From: Streptomyces humicola
GTDB taxonomy: Bacteria; Actinomycetota; Actinomycetes; Streptomycetales; Streptomycetaceae
DNA: 64,000 bases
Assembly (NCBI RefSeq): GCF_024436035.1
Contig: NZ_JANFNG010000020.1
Location: 49,056-113,055, forward strand
Direction: 5' to 3'
Made by a program: the position numbers and the translations under genes. The stretch's first letter is position 1; the number at the start of each line of letters is the position of its first letter. Under the pieces are notes generated by a model. The model did no database searches and had not been told where the DNA came from. It saw nothing but the letters and a program-made list of their open reading frames with translations. Positions 50,252-59,145 of the stretch are shown here, piece after piece.

Positions 50252-51689
50252 GAATGACGGTAGCAGTTCGGGAACCGTCGCCGATACTCTGCGGCGGGAG
50301 CTAAAGCGCTACTCTCCGGGGGAGAAGCTCCCGTCGAGCCGTGCACTCGTCGAGCGCTTCGGCGTCAGCCCGGTCACCGTCTCGCGTGCGCTATCCGCGC
50401 TCGCCGCCGAAGGCCTGGTCGTCACCCGTCCCGGATCCGGCACCTACCGCGCCGAACGCCGCACGGACGAGCCGCGCGCGCTGCGTGCCGCCGACACCTC
50501 CTGGCAGCAGATCGCCCTCAGCGCCGAGGCCCACGGGGACGCCGCCCCGCGCGTGGTCGACGCCTCCGGTGTCCTCGCCACGCTCTCCGCGCCACCGCCC
50601 GGCGTCATCGCCCTCAACGCCGGCTATCTGCATCCCTCACTCCAACCCGAGCAGGCGCTCGCCGCAGCACTCGGCCGTGCGGCCCGCCGCCCCGGTGCCT
50701 GGGAGCGGCCTCCGCTCGAAGGGATCATCGAGTTGCGCGCCTGGTTCGCCCGGGAAGCGGGCGGGGTCGCACCGGCGCAGGTGCTGATCACCGCAGGTGG
50801 CCAGGCCGCACTCACCACGGCGCTGCACGCGCTCGCCGCCCCCGGCTCGCCGGTGCTCGTCGAATCACCCACCTATCCGGGCGCCCTCGCCGTGGCCCGC
50901 GCGGCAGGGCTGCGGCCGGTCCCGGTCCCTGTGGACGCCGACGGTGTGCGGACCGATCTGCTCGCCGCCGCGTTCGAGGCGACCGGGGCAAGGATCTTCT
51001 TCTGCCAGCCGCTCTTCCAGAACCCGACCGGTGCGGTGCTCTGCGCGGAGCGTCGCCGGGAGGTGACTCGGATCGCCCGTGCCGCCGGGGCGTTCGTCGT
51101 CGAGGACGACTTCGCCCGCCGTCTCGGCCATGGCGGACCGTTGCCGCCCCCGATGATCGCCGACGACATCGACGGCACCGTCGTCCACGTCACCTCCCTC
51201 ACCAAACCCACCTCCCCCAGCCTGCGGATCGGCGCGCTGATCGCCCGCGGGCCGGTGTCGGAGCGGTTGCGGGCCATCCAGGTGGTCGACAGCTTCTTCG
51301 TACCGCGCCCGCTGCAGGAGGCCACCCTCGAACTCGTCGGTTCGCCCGCATGGCAGCGCCATCTGCGCACCGTCGCCGCGGGGCTGCGCGAGCGGCGTGA
51401 CGCGATGCTCTCCGCACTCGCCGGCGAGCTGCCGCACCTCGTCCCGGCGCGAGTGCCCGCGGGCGGCTACCACCTGTGGCTCCCGCTCCCCGACGGCACG
51501 GACGAACTGGCGCTCGCCGCCACGGCTCTCAGACACGGCGTCGCCGTGGCACCCGGCCGCCCCTACTTCGCGGCCGAGGCTCCGGCGCCGTACCTGCGGG
51601 TGAGCTTCGCCGACACCACCGGCGCGGAGGAGATCACCGAGGGTGTGCGCAGGCTCGCGACTGCCTGCGCGGAGACGGGCGTCGCCTGA
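50250..51689 (+). CDS. MocR/PdxR-type GntR regulator with aminotransferase domain
   Basis: A 479-residue fusion: an N-terminal winged helix (KLPSSRALVERFGVSPVTVS, ARALSALAAEG) and a fold-type I aminotransferase domain with PLP Lys319 in VTSLTKPTSPSLRIG, preceded by the NPTGAVLC block. Such proteins sense PLP or a PLP adduct and control nearby genes. The divergent EamA transporter is the likely target. The ATG at 50250 overlaps that gene's start. Confidence 0.92.
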   Translation: MNDGSSSGTVADTLRRELKRYSPGEKLPSSRALVERFGVSPVTVSRALSALAAEGLVVTRPGSGTYRAERRTDEPRALRAADTSWQQIALSAEAHGDAAPRVVDASGVLATLSAPPPGVIALNAGYLHPSLQPEQALAAALGRAARRPGAWERPPLEGIIELRAWFAREAGGVAPAQVLITAGGQAALTTALHALAAPGSPVLVESPTYPGALAVARAAGLRPVPVPVDADGVRTDLLAAAFEATGARIFFCQPLFQNPTGAVLCAERRREVTRIARAAGAFVVEDDFARRLGHGGPLPPPMIADDIDGTVVHVTSLTKPTSPSLRIGALIARGPVSERLRAIQVVDSFFVPRPLQEATLELVGSPAWQRHLRTVAAGLRERRDAMLSALAGELPHLVPARVPAGGYHLWLPLPDGTDELALAATALRHGVAVAPGRPYFAAEAPAPYLRVSFADTTGAEEITEGVRRLATACAETGVA

Positions 51690-51700
51690 CGAGGCGTGAG

Positions 51701-52087
51701 TCATGGCCGGTAACGGATGGGATGGTCCTGCGGGACCTCCACGACGCAGATCTGCACGCCGTCCGGGTCGCTGATCCACATCTCGATCAGCCCCCACGGC
51801 TCCTGCCGCGGCTCCCGCACCACCTCGACACCGCGTGCGCTGAGCTCCTCATGCGCCTCCCGTACGTCGGGGACCTGGAGCCACAGCCGCATGCCCGGCG
51901 CCGGTGGATGATCCGAGCTTCCCGAGAGCTCCAGATGGCCGCCGCCGAGGAAGAACACCGTGCCGCGCTCCGGTCCCTGCCCGAACTCGCGGTAGATCGC
52001 CAGCCCGAGGATGTCGCGGTAGAAGGCACGGGACCGCTCCAGGTCGGTCGGCCGCAGCAGGATCCGGCTGCTCAGTACGTTGACCAT
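51701..52087 (-). CDS. VOC family (glyoxalase-like) protein
   Basis: A 128-residue vicinal-oxygen-chelate domain: two beta-alpha-beta-beta-beta units, SRILLRPTDLERSRAFYRDIL then GMRLWLQVPDVREAHEELS, and the C-terminal IEMWISDPDGVQICVVEVP. It may be a dioxygenase, a glyoxalase-like enzyme or a resistance protein; metal ligands are not clear enough to say. Convergent with the MocR gene. Confidence 0.88.
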   Translation of the reverse strand: MVNVLSSRILLRPTDLERSRAFYRDILGLAIYREFGQGPERGTVFFLGGGHLELSGSSDHPPAPGMRLWLQVPDVREAHEELSARGVEVVREPRQEPWGLIEMWISDPDGVQICVVEVPQDHPIRYRP

Positions 52088-52163
52088 GCGGCGGACGATA
52101 CTTGTCGGGTTAGTCTCGGAGCGGCACCACGCCTGGACCCGCCGGGGAAGGAACCACTCACGC

Positions 52164-52700
52164 ATGAGCACCGCCGAGCAGCCCGTCTTCCGAACCGCCA
52201 CCGAGGCCGACGTGCCCACGCTCGTCACCCTCATCGAGTCGGCGTACCGCGGTGACGCCAGCCGCACAGGATGGACCACGGAGGCCGATCTGCTCGACGG
52301 GCAGCGCACCGATCCCGACGGCGTCGCCGCGGTCATCCGGGACGCGGACAGCCGCATAGTGGCGGTCGAGGACGGCACTGGGCTGATCGCCTGCTGCCAG
52401 CTGGAACGCCGCGACGGACATGCCTACTTCGGGATGTTCGCGGTGAGCCCGGCGCGCCAGGGCGGCGGACTGGGGAAGTCGGTCCTTTCGGAGGCGGAGC
52501 GTTTCGCCCGCGACGAGTGGGGCGCCGGTGAGATGCACATGACGGTGATTTCCGCACGCGACGACCTCATCGCCTGGTACGAGCGCCGCGGCTACCGCCG
52601 CACCGGGCAGTACACCCCGTTCCCCTACGGCGACGAGCGGTTCGGGCTGCCGCGCCGCGACGACCTGCGGTTCGAGCTGCTGGTCAAGAAGCTCGGCTGA
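52164..52700 (+). CDS. GNAT family N-acetyltransferase
   Basis: A 178-residue GNAT protein: VFRTATEADVPTLVTLIESAYRG at the start, the acetyl-CoA loop VSPARQGGGLGKSVLSEAE and the C-terminal WYERRGYRRTGQYTPFPYG. It acetylates a small amine or a protein N-terminus. GGGGAAGGAA precedes the ATG. Divergent from the VOC gene, convergent with the GDPD gene. Confidence 0.9.
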   Translation: MSTAEQPVFRTATEADVPTLVTLIESAYRGDASRTGWTTEADLLDGQRTDPDGVAAVIRDADSRIVAVEDGTGLIACCQLERRDGHAYFGMFAVSPARQGGGLGKSVLSEAERFARDEWGAGEMHMTVISARDDLIAWYERRGYRRTGQYTPFPYGDERFGLPRRDDLRFELLVKKLG

Positions 52701-52728
52701 GCCCGCGCCGAGCCCGCACCGAGCCCGC

Positions 52729-53415
52729 TCAACCCCCGGCGGCCGCCACTGCGTGCTTGATCTCCGGCATGTCGGTGGCGGCGCCGTCGAGCCCGAGCGC
52801 GTGGGCGAGCGCCAGCTCGCGCGGCGTGTTGACGGTCCAGGCCATGACGGCGATGCCCGCCCCCTGGCAGCGCTCCACGACCTCCAGGCTGATCTTGCGC
52901 AGTTCGAGGCTGACCAGCCGGGCTCCGACCGCCTGCGCCCGCTCGACGAAGTCCGGGCCGGTGCGCCCGGCCACCAGGACCGTCCGGACCCCGGGCAGCA
53001 GTTCCCTGATCTCCAGCAGCGCGGCGTCGTGGAAGGAGAGCACCGAGACCCGCTCCAGCAGCCGGCGCCGTTGCAGCACGCGTGCGAGCACCCGGGCCGC
53101 CGCCACGTCCTTGATCTCGGCCTGGATCGGGCGGCTCACCGCATCGACGACCTCCTCGAAGACCGGGATCCGCTCGCCGCGGCCGGCGTCGAGTTCACGC
53201 AGCTCGGCGAGGGTGAGATCGGCGATGGCCCCGGTGCCGTCGGTGGTGCGGTCGACGGTGGCGTCGTGCATGACCACGAGCTCGCCGTCCTTGCTCAGGT
53301 GCAGGTCGAGCTCGATTCCGTCGAGCCCCTCGCGGTCGGCCCGGATGAAGGATCTCAGGGTGTTCTCCGGCTCGACGCCCATGACGCCGCGGTGGCCGAT
53401 GGTGAAGAAAGTCAA
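52729..53415 (-). CDS. Glycerophosphodiester phosphodiesterase
   Basis: A 228-residue TIM-barrel GDPD enzyme hydrolysing glycerophosphodiesters to glycerol 3-phosphate and an alcohol. Motifs: IGHRGVMGVEPENTLRSF, the GIELDLHLSKDGELVVMHD catalytic block (Glu and Asp, His) and WTVNTPRELALA. No signal peptide, so cytosolic. The TTG start at 53415 has AAAGG about 10 nt upstream; no better start is available. Confidence 0.92.
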   Translation of the reverse strand: MTFFTIGHRGVMGVEPENTLRSFIRADREGLDGIELDLHLSKDGELVVMHDATVDRTTDGTGAIADLTLAELRELDAGRGERIPVFEEVVDAVSRPIQAEIKDVAAARVLARVLQRRRLLERVSVLSFHDAALLEIRELLPGVRTVLVAGRTGPDFVERAQAVGARLVSLELRKISLEVVERCQGAGIAVMAWTVNTPRELALAHALGLDGAATDMPEIKHAVAAAGG

Positions 53416-53608
53416 CGTGCTCGCGCCTTTCGTGCTCAGGCCTCCGCCCGCCCTGTGGCCCGCGACGGCTCAACGATCACCCTAGCCACCCGCGACGACG
53501 ATCTGCCGAACTACCGGTGGCCGTGAGGTGTCGACCCGCCAGAGGTGAGAAATCTCCTTGGGATCGGGTATGTAACAGGAGAAATCCCCGCGAACACCAG
53601 CTGTCGCC

Positions 53609-53661
53609 GGAGGATTATTCGAATCCTCCCCTTGAACCGCACAACCCAGCGCCCTTACCGT
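53609..53661 (+). promoter_or_regulatory. Promoter and upstream hairpin of the DUF6421-like gene
   Basis: TTGAAC (53632-53637), an 18-bp spacer and TACCGT (53656-53661). Directly upstream, GGAGGATT-ATTCG-AATCCTCC (53609-53629) is a perfect 8-bp inverted repeat ending 2 bp before the -35, a good position for an activator or repressor. Confidence 0.65.
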
Positions 53662-53695
53662 GTCTGGCGCAAAGATCTTCTGTGGAGGACGGGTC

Positions 53696-55081
53696 ATGAG
53701 GGAAGATTTCCTGTCGGTCGCGGCGAGCGGCGACGAAGGTATCGTGCGACAGCCCGCCTGGGCAGTGCTCAAGGAGGCGGTCGAGGCGATACGGGTCTGG
53801 CAGTCGAAGGACGGTTCCATCGACTTCTCCGCCCAGGGCGCTCCGGAGCCCGCCGAGGCGGAGCGGGAGCTCTCGCGCGCGGTCGGCGCGGTCCAGGAAC
53901 TGGCGCCGCTGCTGCCGCACGACGCCGCGTACCACGAGGCCCTCGTGGCGGACCTGCGCCGTTGGGGCGCGGATGGATTCGGCGTCCCCGACTTCCTCGA
54001 CTCGTTGCTGGCATTCCAGCCCGCGGCCGACCGCCGCGACGGCCTGGAGCACCTCGTCGTCTTCGCGATGTACACCCAGAACGGCAATCCGGACCGCAAC
54101 CTGGAGGCCGTCGCGCTGCGTGTGGTGTGGCCGGAGTGGCTGGCGGAGCTCGAGCACACCCGCTACGACAACCCGATGTTCGTGCCGATCACTTTCGAGG
54201 ACTTCACCAGCGGCTACGACACCAACTCCGCTGTTCTCTTCCCCGAGACGGTCGCCGTCCGCGAGGTGCCGGAACGGTTCAGCTGGGGTGCCATCTTCTG
54301 CGACCGCGAGGCCGCCCGCTTCCGCCGGGTGACGGAGGCCGCCGTCACCACCCTCGGCCTGGCGCTCCCCGAGCGCGCCGCGGAGCTCGTCGCCGACCAG
54401 GAGCTCGCCCAGCAGACGTTCGTGCTCTGGGACATGATCCACGACCGCACCCACAGTCACGGCGACCTGCCGTTCGACCCGTTCATGATCAAGCAGCGCC
54501 AGCCGTTCTGGATGTACGGCCTCGAAGAGCTCCGCTGCGACCTCACCGCCTTCAAGGAGGCGGTCAAGCTGGAGGCGGACGGCTACGAGCAGGGCACCCT
54601 CGTCCAGTACGCCGTCCTGTTCGACCGGCTCTTCCGCTTCCCCGTCACCGGCGAGCGGGTCCGCAACTACGACGGCCTCGGCGGTCAGCTCCTCTTCGCC
54701 TACCTGCACCAGCACGACGTGCTGCGCTGGACGGACAACACCCTGCACATCGACTGGCAGCGCGCCCCTCAGGTCACCAACCAGCTGTGTGCGGAGATCG
54801 AGAAGCTCTACCGGGACGGCATCGACCGGCCCAAGCTCGTCCACTGGTTCGCCGCCTACGAGCTGGTCTCCACCTATCTCGCGCCGCACCCCGGCTCGGT
54901 GTGGGCCAAGGGCCCCGACGCCCTCGACCTCTCGCTGCCGCCGCGCAAACTCGTCGACGACGTGCTGCCGGACGAGTTTCCGCTCAGCATGTTCTATGAG
55001 GCGCTCGCGAAGAAGCTGCGCGATGTGATCGCTTCGACGAAGGGCATCACTGCCGACGACGCGGTGCGGGTGGCCGCGTGA
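53696..55081 (+). CDS. DUF6421-like protein with His-rich motif
   Basis: A 461-residue cytosolic protein I associate with DUF6421. No known catalytic domain is recognised. Conserved-looking features are the AIFCDREAARFRR segment, WDMIHDRTHSHGDLPFDPFM with three histidines and acidic residues that could bind a metal, and QHDVLRWTDNTLHIDW. GGAGG lies 8 nt before the ATG. First gene of a set with an SDR and a PLP enzyme downstream, which suggests a metabolic enzyme. Function unknown. Confidence 0.72.
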   Translation: MREDFLSVAASGDEGIVRQPAWAVLKEAVEAIRVWQSKDGSIDFSAQGAPEPAEAERELSRAVGAVQELAPLLPHDAAYHEALVADLRRWGADGFGVPDFLDSLLAFQPAADRRDGLEHLVVFAMYTQNGNPDRNLEAVALRVVWPEWLAELEHTRYDNPMFVPITFEDFTSGYDTNSAVLFPETVAVREVPERFSWGAIFCDREAARFRRVTEAAVTTLGLALPERAAELVADQELAQQTFVLWDMIHDRTHSHGDLPFDPFMIKQRQPFWMYGLEELRCDLTAFKEAVKLEADGYEQGTLVQYAVLFDRLFRFPVTGERVRNYDGLGGQLLFAYLHQHDVLRWTDNTLHIDWQRAPQVTNQLCAEIEKLYRDGIDRPKLVHWFAAYELVSTYLAPHPGSVWAKGPDALDLSLPPRKLVDDVLPDEFPLSMFYEALAKKLRDVIASTKGITADDAVRVAA

Positions 55082-55110
55082 CGCGCGCGACCGGGCAGGA
55101 GGCGAAGGCG

Positions 55111-55869
55111 ATGACCACTGGGAACAACACGAGGCCGCTGAGCGGCGCGGTGATCGCGGTGGCGGGTGCCGGCGGCCCGGCGGGCAAGGCCACGCTGTGC
55201 CGTCTCGCCCAGGCGGGAGTGCACGTCGTGGCCGCGGACGCCCAGCCGGAACGGCTCGCCGAAGCCGTCGACGCCGCCCGCTACCAGGCCGGGGGCGGCG
55301 ACATCACCGGGGACGTCATCGACCTGCTCGACATCGACGCCACCCGGGAGTGGGCCGCCCGCACCGAGAAGCAGTTCGGCCGCATCGACGGCCTGATCCA
55401 CCTCGTCGGCGGCTGGCGCGGCTCGGCCACTTTCCCCGAGACCGACCTGGGGGACTGGACCGTCCTCAACGACCTGCTGGTGCGCACTGTCCAGCACACC
55501 TCGCTCGCGTTCCACGACCCCTTGCTGCGCAGCGCGTTCGGGCGCTACGTGCTGATCAGCCAGTCCGGCGCGACCAAGCCCACCGCGGGCAACGCCGCCT
55601 ACGCGGCCGCCAAGGCGGCGGCCGAGGCATGGACGCTCGCGCTTGCGGACTCCTTCCGCAAGGCCGGCGGGGAGACGGGACCGACCGCCGCGGCTACGAT
55701 CATCGTCGTCAAGGCGCTGGTGCACGACGAGATGCGGGCGCAGCGCCCCAACGCGAAATTCGCCGGTTTCACGGATGTCGGCGAGCTGGCGGACAGCATC
55801 GCCGGCGTGTGGACCCGGCCTGCCGACGAAGTGAACGGAAACCGCTTGTGGCTCACTCCCCGACCGTGA
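55111..55869 (+). CDS. SDR family oxidoreductase, second copy
   Basis: A 252-residue short-chain dehydrogenase. The Rossmann motif is relaxed (AVAGAGGPAGKATL) and the catalytic motif is YAAAK (in NAAYAAAKAAAEAW) with Ser in LISQSGA. ATG at 55111 has AGGAGG nearby; a GTG at 55078 overlapping the upstream stop would add 11 residues. Its stop overlaps the next gene as GTGA. It probably reduces or oxidises a metabolite passed between the flanking enzymes. Confidence 0.87.
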   Translation: MTTGNNTRPLSGAVIAVAGAGGPAGKATLCRLAQAGVHVVAADAQPERLAEAVDAARYQAGGGDITGDVIDLLDIDATREWAARTEKQFGRIDGLIHLVGGWRGSATFPETDLGDWTVLNDLLVRTVQHTSLAFHDPLLRSAFGRYVLISQSGATKPTAGNAAYAAAKAAAEAWTLALADSFRKAGGETGPTAAATIIVVKALVHDEMRAQRPNAKFAGFTDVGELADSIAGVWTRPADEVNGNRLWLTPRP

Positions 55870-56942
55870 ACGGCCATCCCGCGACCGAAGCCGTGCGACG
55901 CCACGACCCCGGGGTGCGAGGCTTCGCCAGCGACAACTACGCGGGCGCGCACCCGGAGGTGCTCGCGGCGCTGGCGCTCGCCAACGGCGGCCACCAGGTC
56001 GCCTACGGCGAGGACGAGTACACCGCGCACCTGCAGGACGTCTTCCGCCGTCACTTCGGCCCCCGCGCCGAGGTGTACCCGGTGTTCAACGGCACCGGCG
56101 CCAACGTCACCGCGCTGCAGGCGCTCACCGAACGGTGGGGCGCGGTGATCTGCGCCGCATCCGCCCACATCAACGTGGACGAGTGCGGCGCGCCCGAACG
56201 CATCGGCGGGCTCAAGCTGCTCGCGATCCCGACGCCCGACGGCAAGCTCACCCCCGAGCTGATCGACCGGGAGGCGTGGGGATTCGACGACGAGCACCGC
56301 GCCCAGCCACAGGTCGTCTCCATCACCCAGAGCACCGAACTGGGCACCTGCTACACGCCGGAGGAGGTCCGGGCGATCTGCGAGCGCGCCCATGAGCGGG
56401 GCATGGCCGTCCATCTCGACGGCGCGCGGATCGCCAACGCCGCCGCGACGCTGGGTGTGCCGCTGGCCGAGTTCACCACCGAGGCCGGGGTCGACGTCCT
56501 CAGCTTCGGCGGGACCAAGAACGGGCTGCTGCTCGGCGAGTGCGTCGTCGTGCTCGATCCGCAGCGGGTGCGTGCGATGAAGCATCTGCGCAAGCTGTCG
56601 ATGCAGCTGGCCTCCAAGATGCGTTTCATCTCGGTGCAGTTCGAGGCGCTGCTCGCCGGGGATCTGTGGCTGCGCAGCGCACGGCACGCCAATGCCATGG
56701 CGACGCGCCTCGCCGACGCCGTCCGCGGGATCGACGGCGTCACGCTGCTGTACCCGGTACAGGCCAACGGGGTCTTCGCGACGCTGCCGCGTGACGTCAC
56801 CGATCGGCTGCAGAAGCGTTTCCGGTTCTATGTGTGGGACGAGGCGACCGGCGCCGTGCGCTGGATGTGCTCGTTCGACACGACGGAGGAGGACGTGGAC
56901 GCCTTCGCCGCCGCGATCGCCGAGGAGATGGCGGCGCGGTAG
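55866..56942 (+). CDS. Threonine-aldolase/beta-eliminating-lyase type PLP enzyme
   Basis: A 358-residue fold-type I PLP enzyme: RGFASDNYAGAHPEVLAAL at the start, HQVAYGEDEYTAHLQDVF, VYPVFNGTGANVTALQAL, the HLDGARIANAA block and PLP Lys218 in SFGGTKNGLLLG. These match low-specificity L-threonine aldolases, which split beta-hydroxy-alpha-amino acids to glycine and an aldehyde. GTG at 55866 overlaps the SDR stop; a GTG at 55848 is possible. Coupled translation supports a joint pathway with the SDR. Confidence 0.9.
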   Translation: MNGHPATEAVRRHDPGVRGFASDNYAGAHPEVLAALALANGGHQVAYGEDEYTAHLQDVFRRHFGPRAEVYPVFNGTGANVTALQALTERWGAVICAASAHINVDECGAPERIGGLKLLAIPTPDGKLTPELIDREAWGFDDEHRAQPQVVSITQSTELGTCYTPEEVRAICERAHERGMAVHLDGARIANAAATLGVPLAEFTTEAGVDVLSFGGTKNGLLLGECVVVLDPQRVRAMKHLRKLSMQLASKMRFISVQFEALLAGDLWLRSARHANAMATRLADAVRGIDGVTLLYPVQANGVFATLPRDVTDRLQKRFRFYVWDEATGAVRWMCSFDTTEEDVDAFAAAIAEEMAAR

Positions 56943-57083
56943 GACGTACGTGCGCATCAATCGCCGCGGGTCGGCGGGTACGGTCACGCCATGGAGCCGT
57001 TCCGCGAGACCGCCGACACCGCCGGCCCCGGCGACGTGCTCTGCGCCGTGGTGACACCCGAGCCCCCGCACCGAAGGCTTCCG

Positions 57084-57788
57084 ATGACGTCCGCACCACC
57101 TTTGACCCTCACCGTCGCGGATGACGTCCGCGCCCTCGCACCGCACTTCACCCACCTTGCGGTCGAGGCCCGTGGCCTGAGCGGCGGTCCGAGCGACGAG
57201 CGCAGTTCGGTTCTGCTCGACGACGCGGTACGCCGGCTCTCGGCGCGCCTCGGCGGTCGCCCGCCGCACGAGCACCCGCACATCGCTGCCTGGCGCGCCG
57301 CCTACTCGGCCTTCGGCGCCAAGCCGTCCCGCACCCGCAACTCCGCCGAGGCGCTCGCCCGCCGCGCACTCGCCGACGGCGCGCTGCCTCGGATCAACCT
57401 CCTCGTCGACGTCTACAACGCCGTCAGCGTGGCGCATCTCGTTCCGGTCGGCGGTGAGGACGCCGACCGCATCCAGGGCGGCATGCGGCTGGTGCGGGCC
57501 GTCGGCGACGAGCCGTTCGAGACCGCCGCCGGGGGCGAGCCGGCGGTCGAGCACCCGGAGCCCGGCGAGGTGGTCTGGCTGGACGACGCCGGGGTGACCT
57601 GCCGGCGCTGGAACTGGCGGCAGGGGGTGCGCACCCGCCTCACCAAGGAGTCCACGCGTGCCCTCTTCCTGCTGGAACGCCTCGATCCGATGCCGCTCGA
57701 CGACCTGCGGGCGGCCGGTGCCGAACTCGCCGAGCAGCTGTCCCGGTTGAGCCCCGGCGCCGAGATCGTCGTCCGGGACCCCGCGTGA
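57084..57788 (+). CDS. B3/4 (tRNA-binding) domain protein
   Basis: A 234-residue protein with the B3/B4 fold found in the phenylalanyl-tRNA synthetase beta subunit and in stand-alone editing-like proteins: HPHIAAWRAAYSAFGAKPSR is the strongest signature, then INLLVDVYNAVSVAHLVPVGG. Such proteins may hydrolyse mischarged aminoacyl-tRNA or bind a related substrate. ATG at 57084 with GAAGG upstream; an ATG at 56991 behind a TACGGT box is an alternative leaderless start. Confidence 0.8.
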   Translation: MTSAPPLTLTVADDVRALAPHFTHLAVEARGLSGGPSDERSSVLLDDAVRRLSARLGGRPPHEHPHIAAWRAAYSAFGAKPSRTRNSAEALARRALADGALPRINLLVDVYNAVSVAHLVPVGGEDADRIQGGMRLVRAVGDEPFETAAGGEPAVEHPEPGEVVWLDDAGVTCRRWNWRQGVRTRLTKESTRALFLLERLDPMPLDDLRAAGAELAEQLSRLSPGAEIVVRDPA

Positions 57789-57794
57789 CGCGGC

Positions 57795-58517
57795 CTAGGC
57801 CAGTGCCTCGGCCTGTTCCGGGGTCGGTGCGGTGCCGCCCAGGTGCGCGGGCAGCCACCAGCTGTCGTCGGGGCCGCTCGGGCGTACCGGATACGCACGC
57901 GCGGCGGCGTCGAGCAACTCCTGTACGCGGCCGCGCAGTCGATCGGTGAGCGACTCCGCGTCCTCGTGCGGTTCTGCCGCCAGGGGCTCGCCGACGCGCA
58001 TCGTGATGGGGAAGTGATGGCGGCCGAGCCGTCGCGGATGACCCTTGGTCCACATCCGCTGTGTGCCCCACAGAGCCATCGGCAGCAGCGGCACGCCGGC
58101 GTCCTGGGCGAGCCGTGCCGCGCCGGTCTTGAACGCCTTGAGCGTGAAGGAGCGTGAGATCGTCGCCTCGGGGAAGACCCCGACGATCTCGCCCGCCCGC
58201 AGCGCGCGCAGCGCGTGCTCGTAGGCGGCGACACCGCGCGACCGGTCCACGGGGATGTGCTTCATCGCGCGCATCAACGGCCCCGACACCTTGTGCCGGA
58301 AGACGGACTCCTTGGCCATGAAGCGCACCAGCCGCTTCGCCGGGCGCGCGGCGAGTCCGCAGAAGACGAAGTCCAGGTAGCTGATGTGGTTGCTCACCAG
58401 CAAGGCTCCACCGCGGTGCGGCACATGCTCGGTGCCGGCCATGTCGAAGCGCAGGCCCTGCACACGGAACATGGTGCGGGCGATGCCGATGACCGGGGGA
58501 TAGACGAGTTCGGCCAC
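57795..58517 (-). CDS. plsC: 1-acyl-sn-glycerol-3-phosphate acyltransferase
   Basis: A 240-residue acyltransferase: the NHx4D motif is NHISYLD, followed by GVFPEATIS and PLLPMALWG. It acylates lysophosphatidate to phosphatidate in phospholipid synthesis. GTG at 58517 (VAELVYPPVIG) lies 11 nt after GGAAGG; a GTG at 58529 is too close to it. The name plsC reflects family only; several paralogues usually exist. Confidence 0.88.
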   Translation of the reverse strand: MAELVYPPVIGIARTMFRVQGLRFDMAGTEHVPHRGGALLVSNHISYLDFVFCGLAARPAKRLVRFMAKESVFRHKVSGPLMRAMKHIPVDRSRGVAAYEHALRALRAGEIVGVFPEATISRSFTLKAFKTGAARLAQDAGVPLLPMALWGTQRMWTKGHPRRLGRHHFPITMRVGEPLAAEPHEDAESLTDRLRGRVQELLDAAARAYPVRPSGPDDSWWLPAHLGGTAPTPEQAEALA

Positions 58518-58650
58518 GTGGGGGGACACCTTCCAGATGGCTGGGTGCGAAAGTTACCAGGCCGTAGGTTGCGGCCGTCGCAGGATGGTCCCTCGACAAC
58601 GTGTTAACCGCCAGATCCCGCGCCGGCATCGGCACGAGATTCTTCTCACG

Positions 58651-59058
58651 TCATCCCATGGCACGCCGCAGCAGCAGATACGTCTCGCACCCCAGGCAGT
58701 AACCGAAGGCGGCGTTGAGGAAGGCTGCGGCGAGCGCACACGCGGTCGCCGCAGGCCCGAGCCACGACGGCCCGATGGCGTAGCCGGTCACTCCGATCAC
58801 CGTGAAGACGAGTCCGACCCCCTGCGCGAAGCGGGGAGGTGCGGGGTCCTCCGTCGCGGTCGGCGGTCCGAGCCTGGGCCGCACCAGCGCGCGGAACACC
58901 ACCCCGTACGGCGAACGTTGCACACCGAGCACCGTACCGAGAGCGAACACCAGTGCCTGGACGGCAAGGAGCCAACCGCTGCCGGTGATCAGCGCGACCG
59001 CGAGGACGACGGTGGTGAGAGCCGCGCCGAACCGCGGCCCGCGGACATCGATGGTCAT
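58651..59058 (-). CDS. DUF4395 membrane protein
   Basis: A 135-residue protein with three or four hydrophobic segments (ALTTVVLAVALITGSGWLLA, AQGVGLVFTVIGVTGYAIG, AATACALAAAFLNAAFGYC) and the C-terminal CLGCETYLLLRRAMG, whose CxxC is close to the membrane. DUF4395 genes occur next to thioredoxin-like and rhodanese genes, suggesting sulfur or thiol transfer. Here it is divergent from a thioredoxin gene. Confidence 0.88.
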   Translation of the reverse strand: MTIDVRGPRFGAALTTVVLAVALITGSGWLLAVQALVFALGTVLGVQRSPYGVVFRALVRPRLGPPTATEDPAPPRFAQGVGLVFTVIGVTGYAIGPSWLGPAATACALAAAFLNAAFGYCLGCETYLLLRRAMG

Positions 59059-59145
59059 GCGCTCCATCATGGCCGAGCGGGCCGCCGCGGGCGCTCCGGG
59101 AATCATTGCGGTCCTATGAATGCTGCACCCGACCGGGAGGCGAAG

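Noticed and set aside
53609..53629. Hairpin resembling a tRNA T-arm
   Set aside because: ATTCGAAT flanked by a stem looks like a T-arm, but no D-arm, anticodon arm or acceptor stem can be formed around it.
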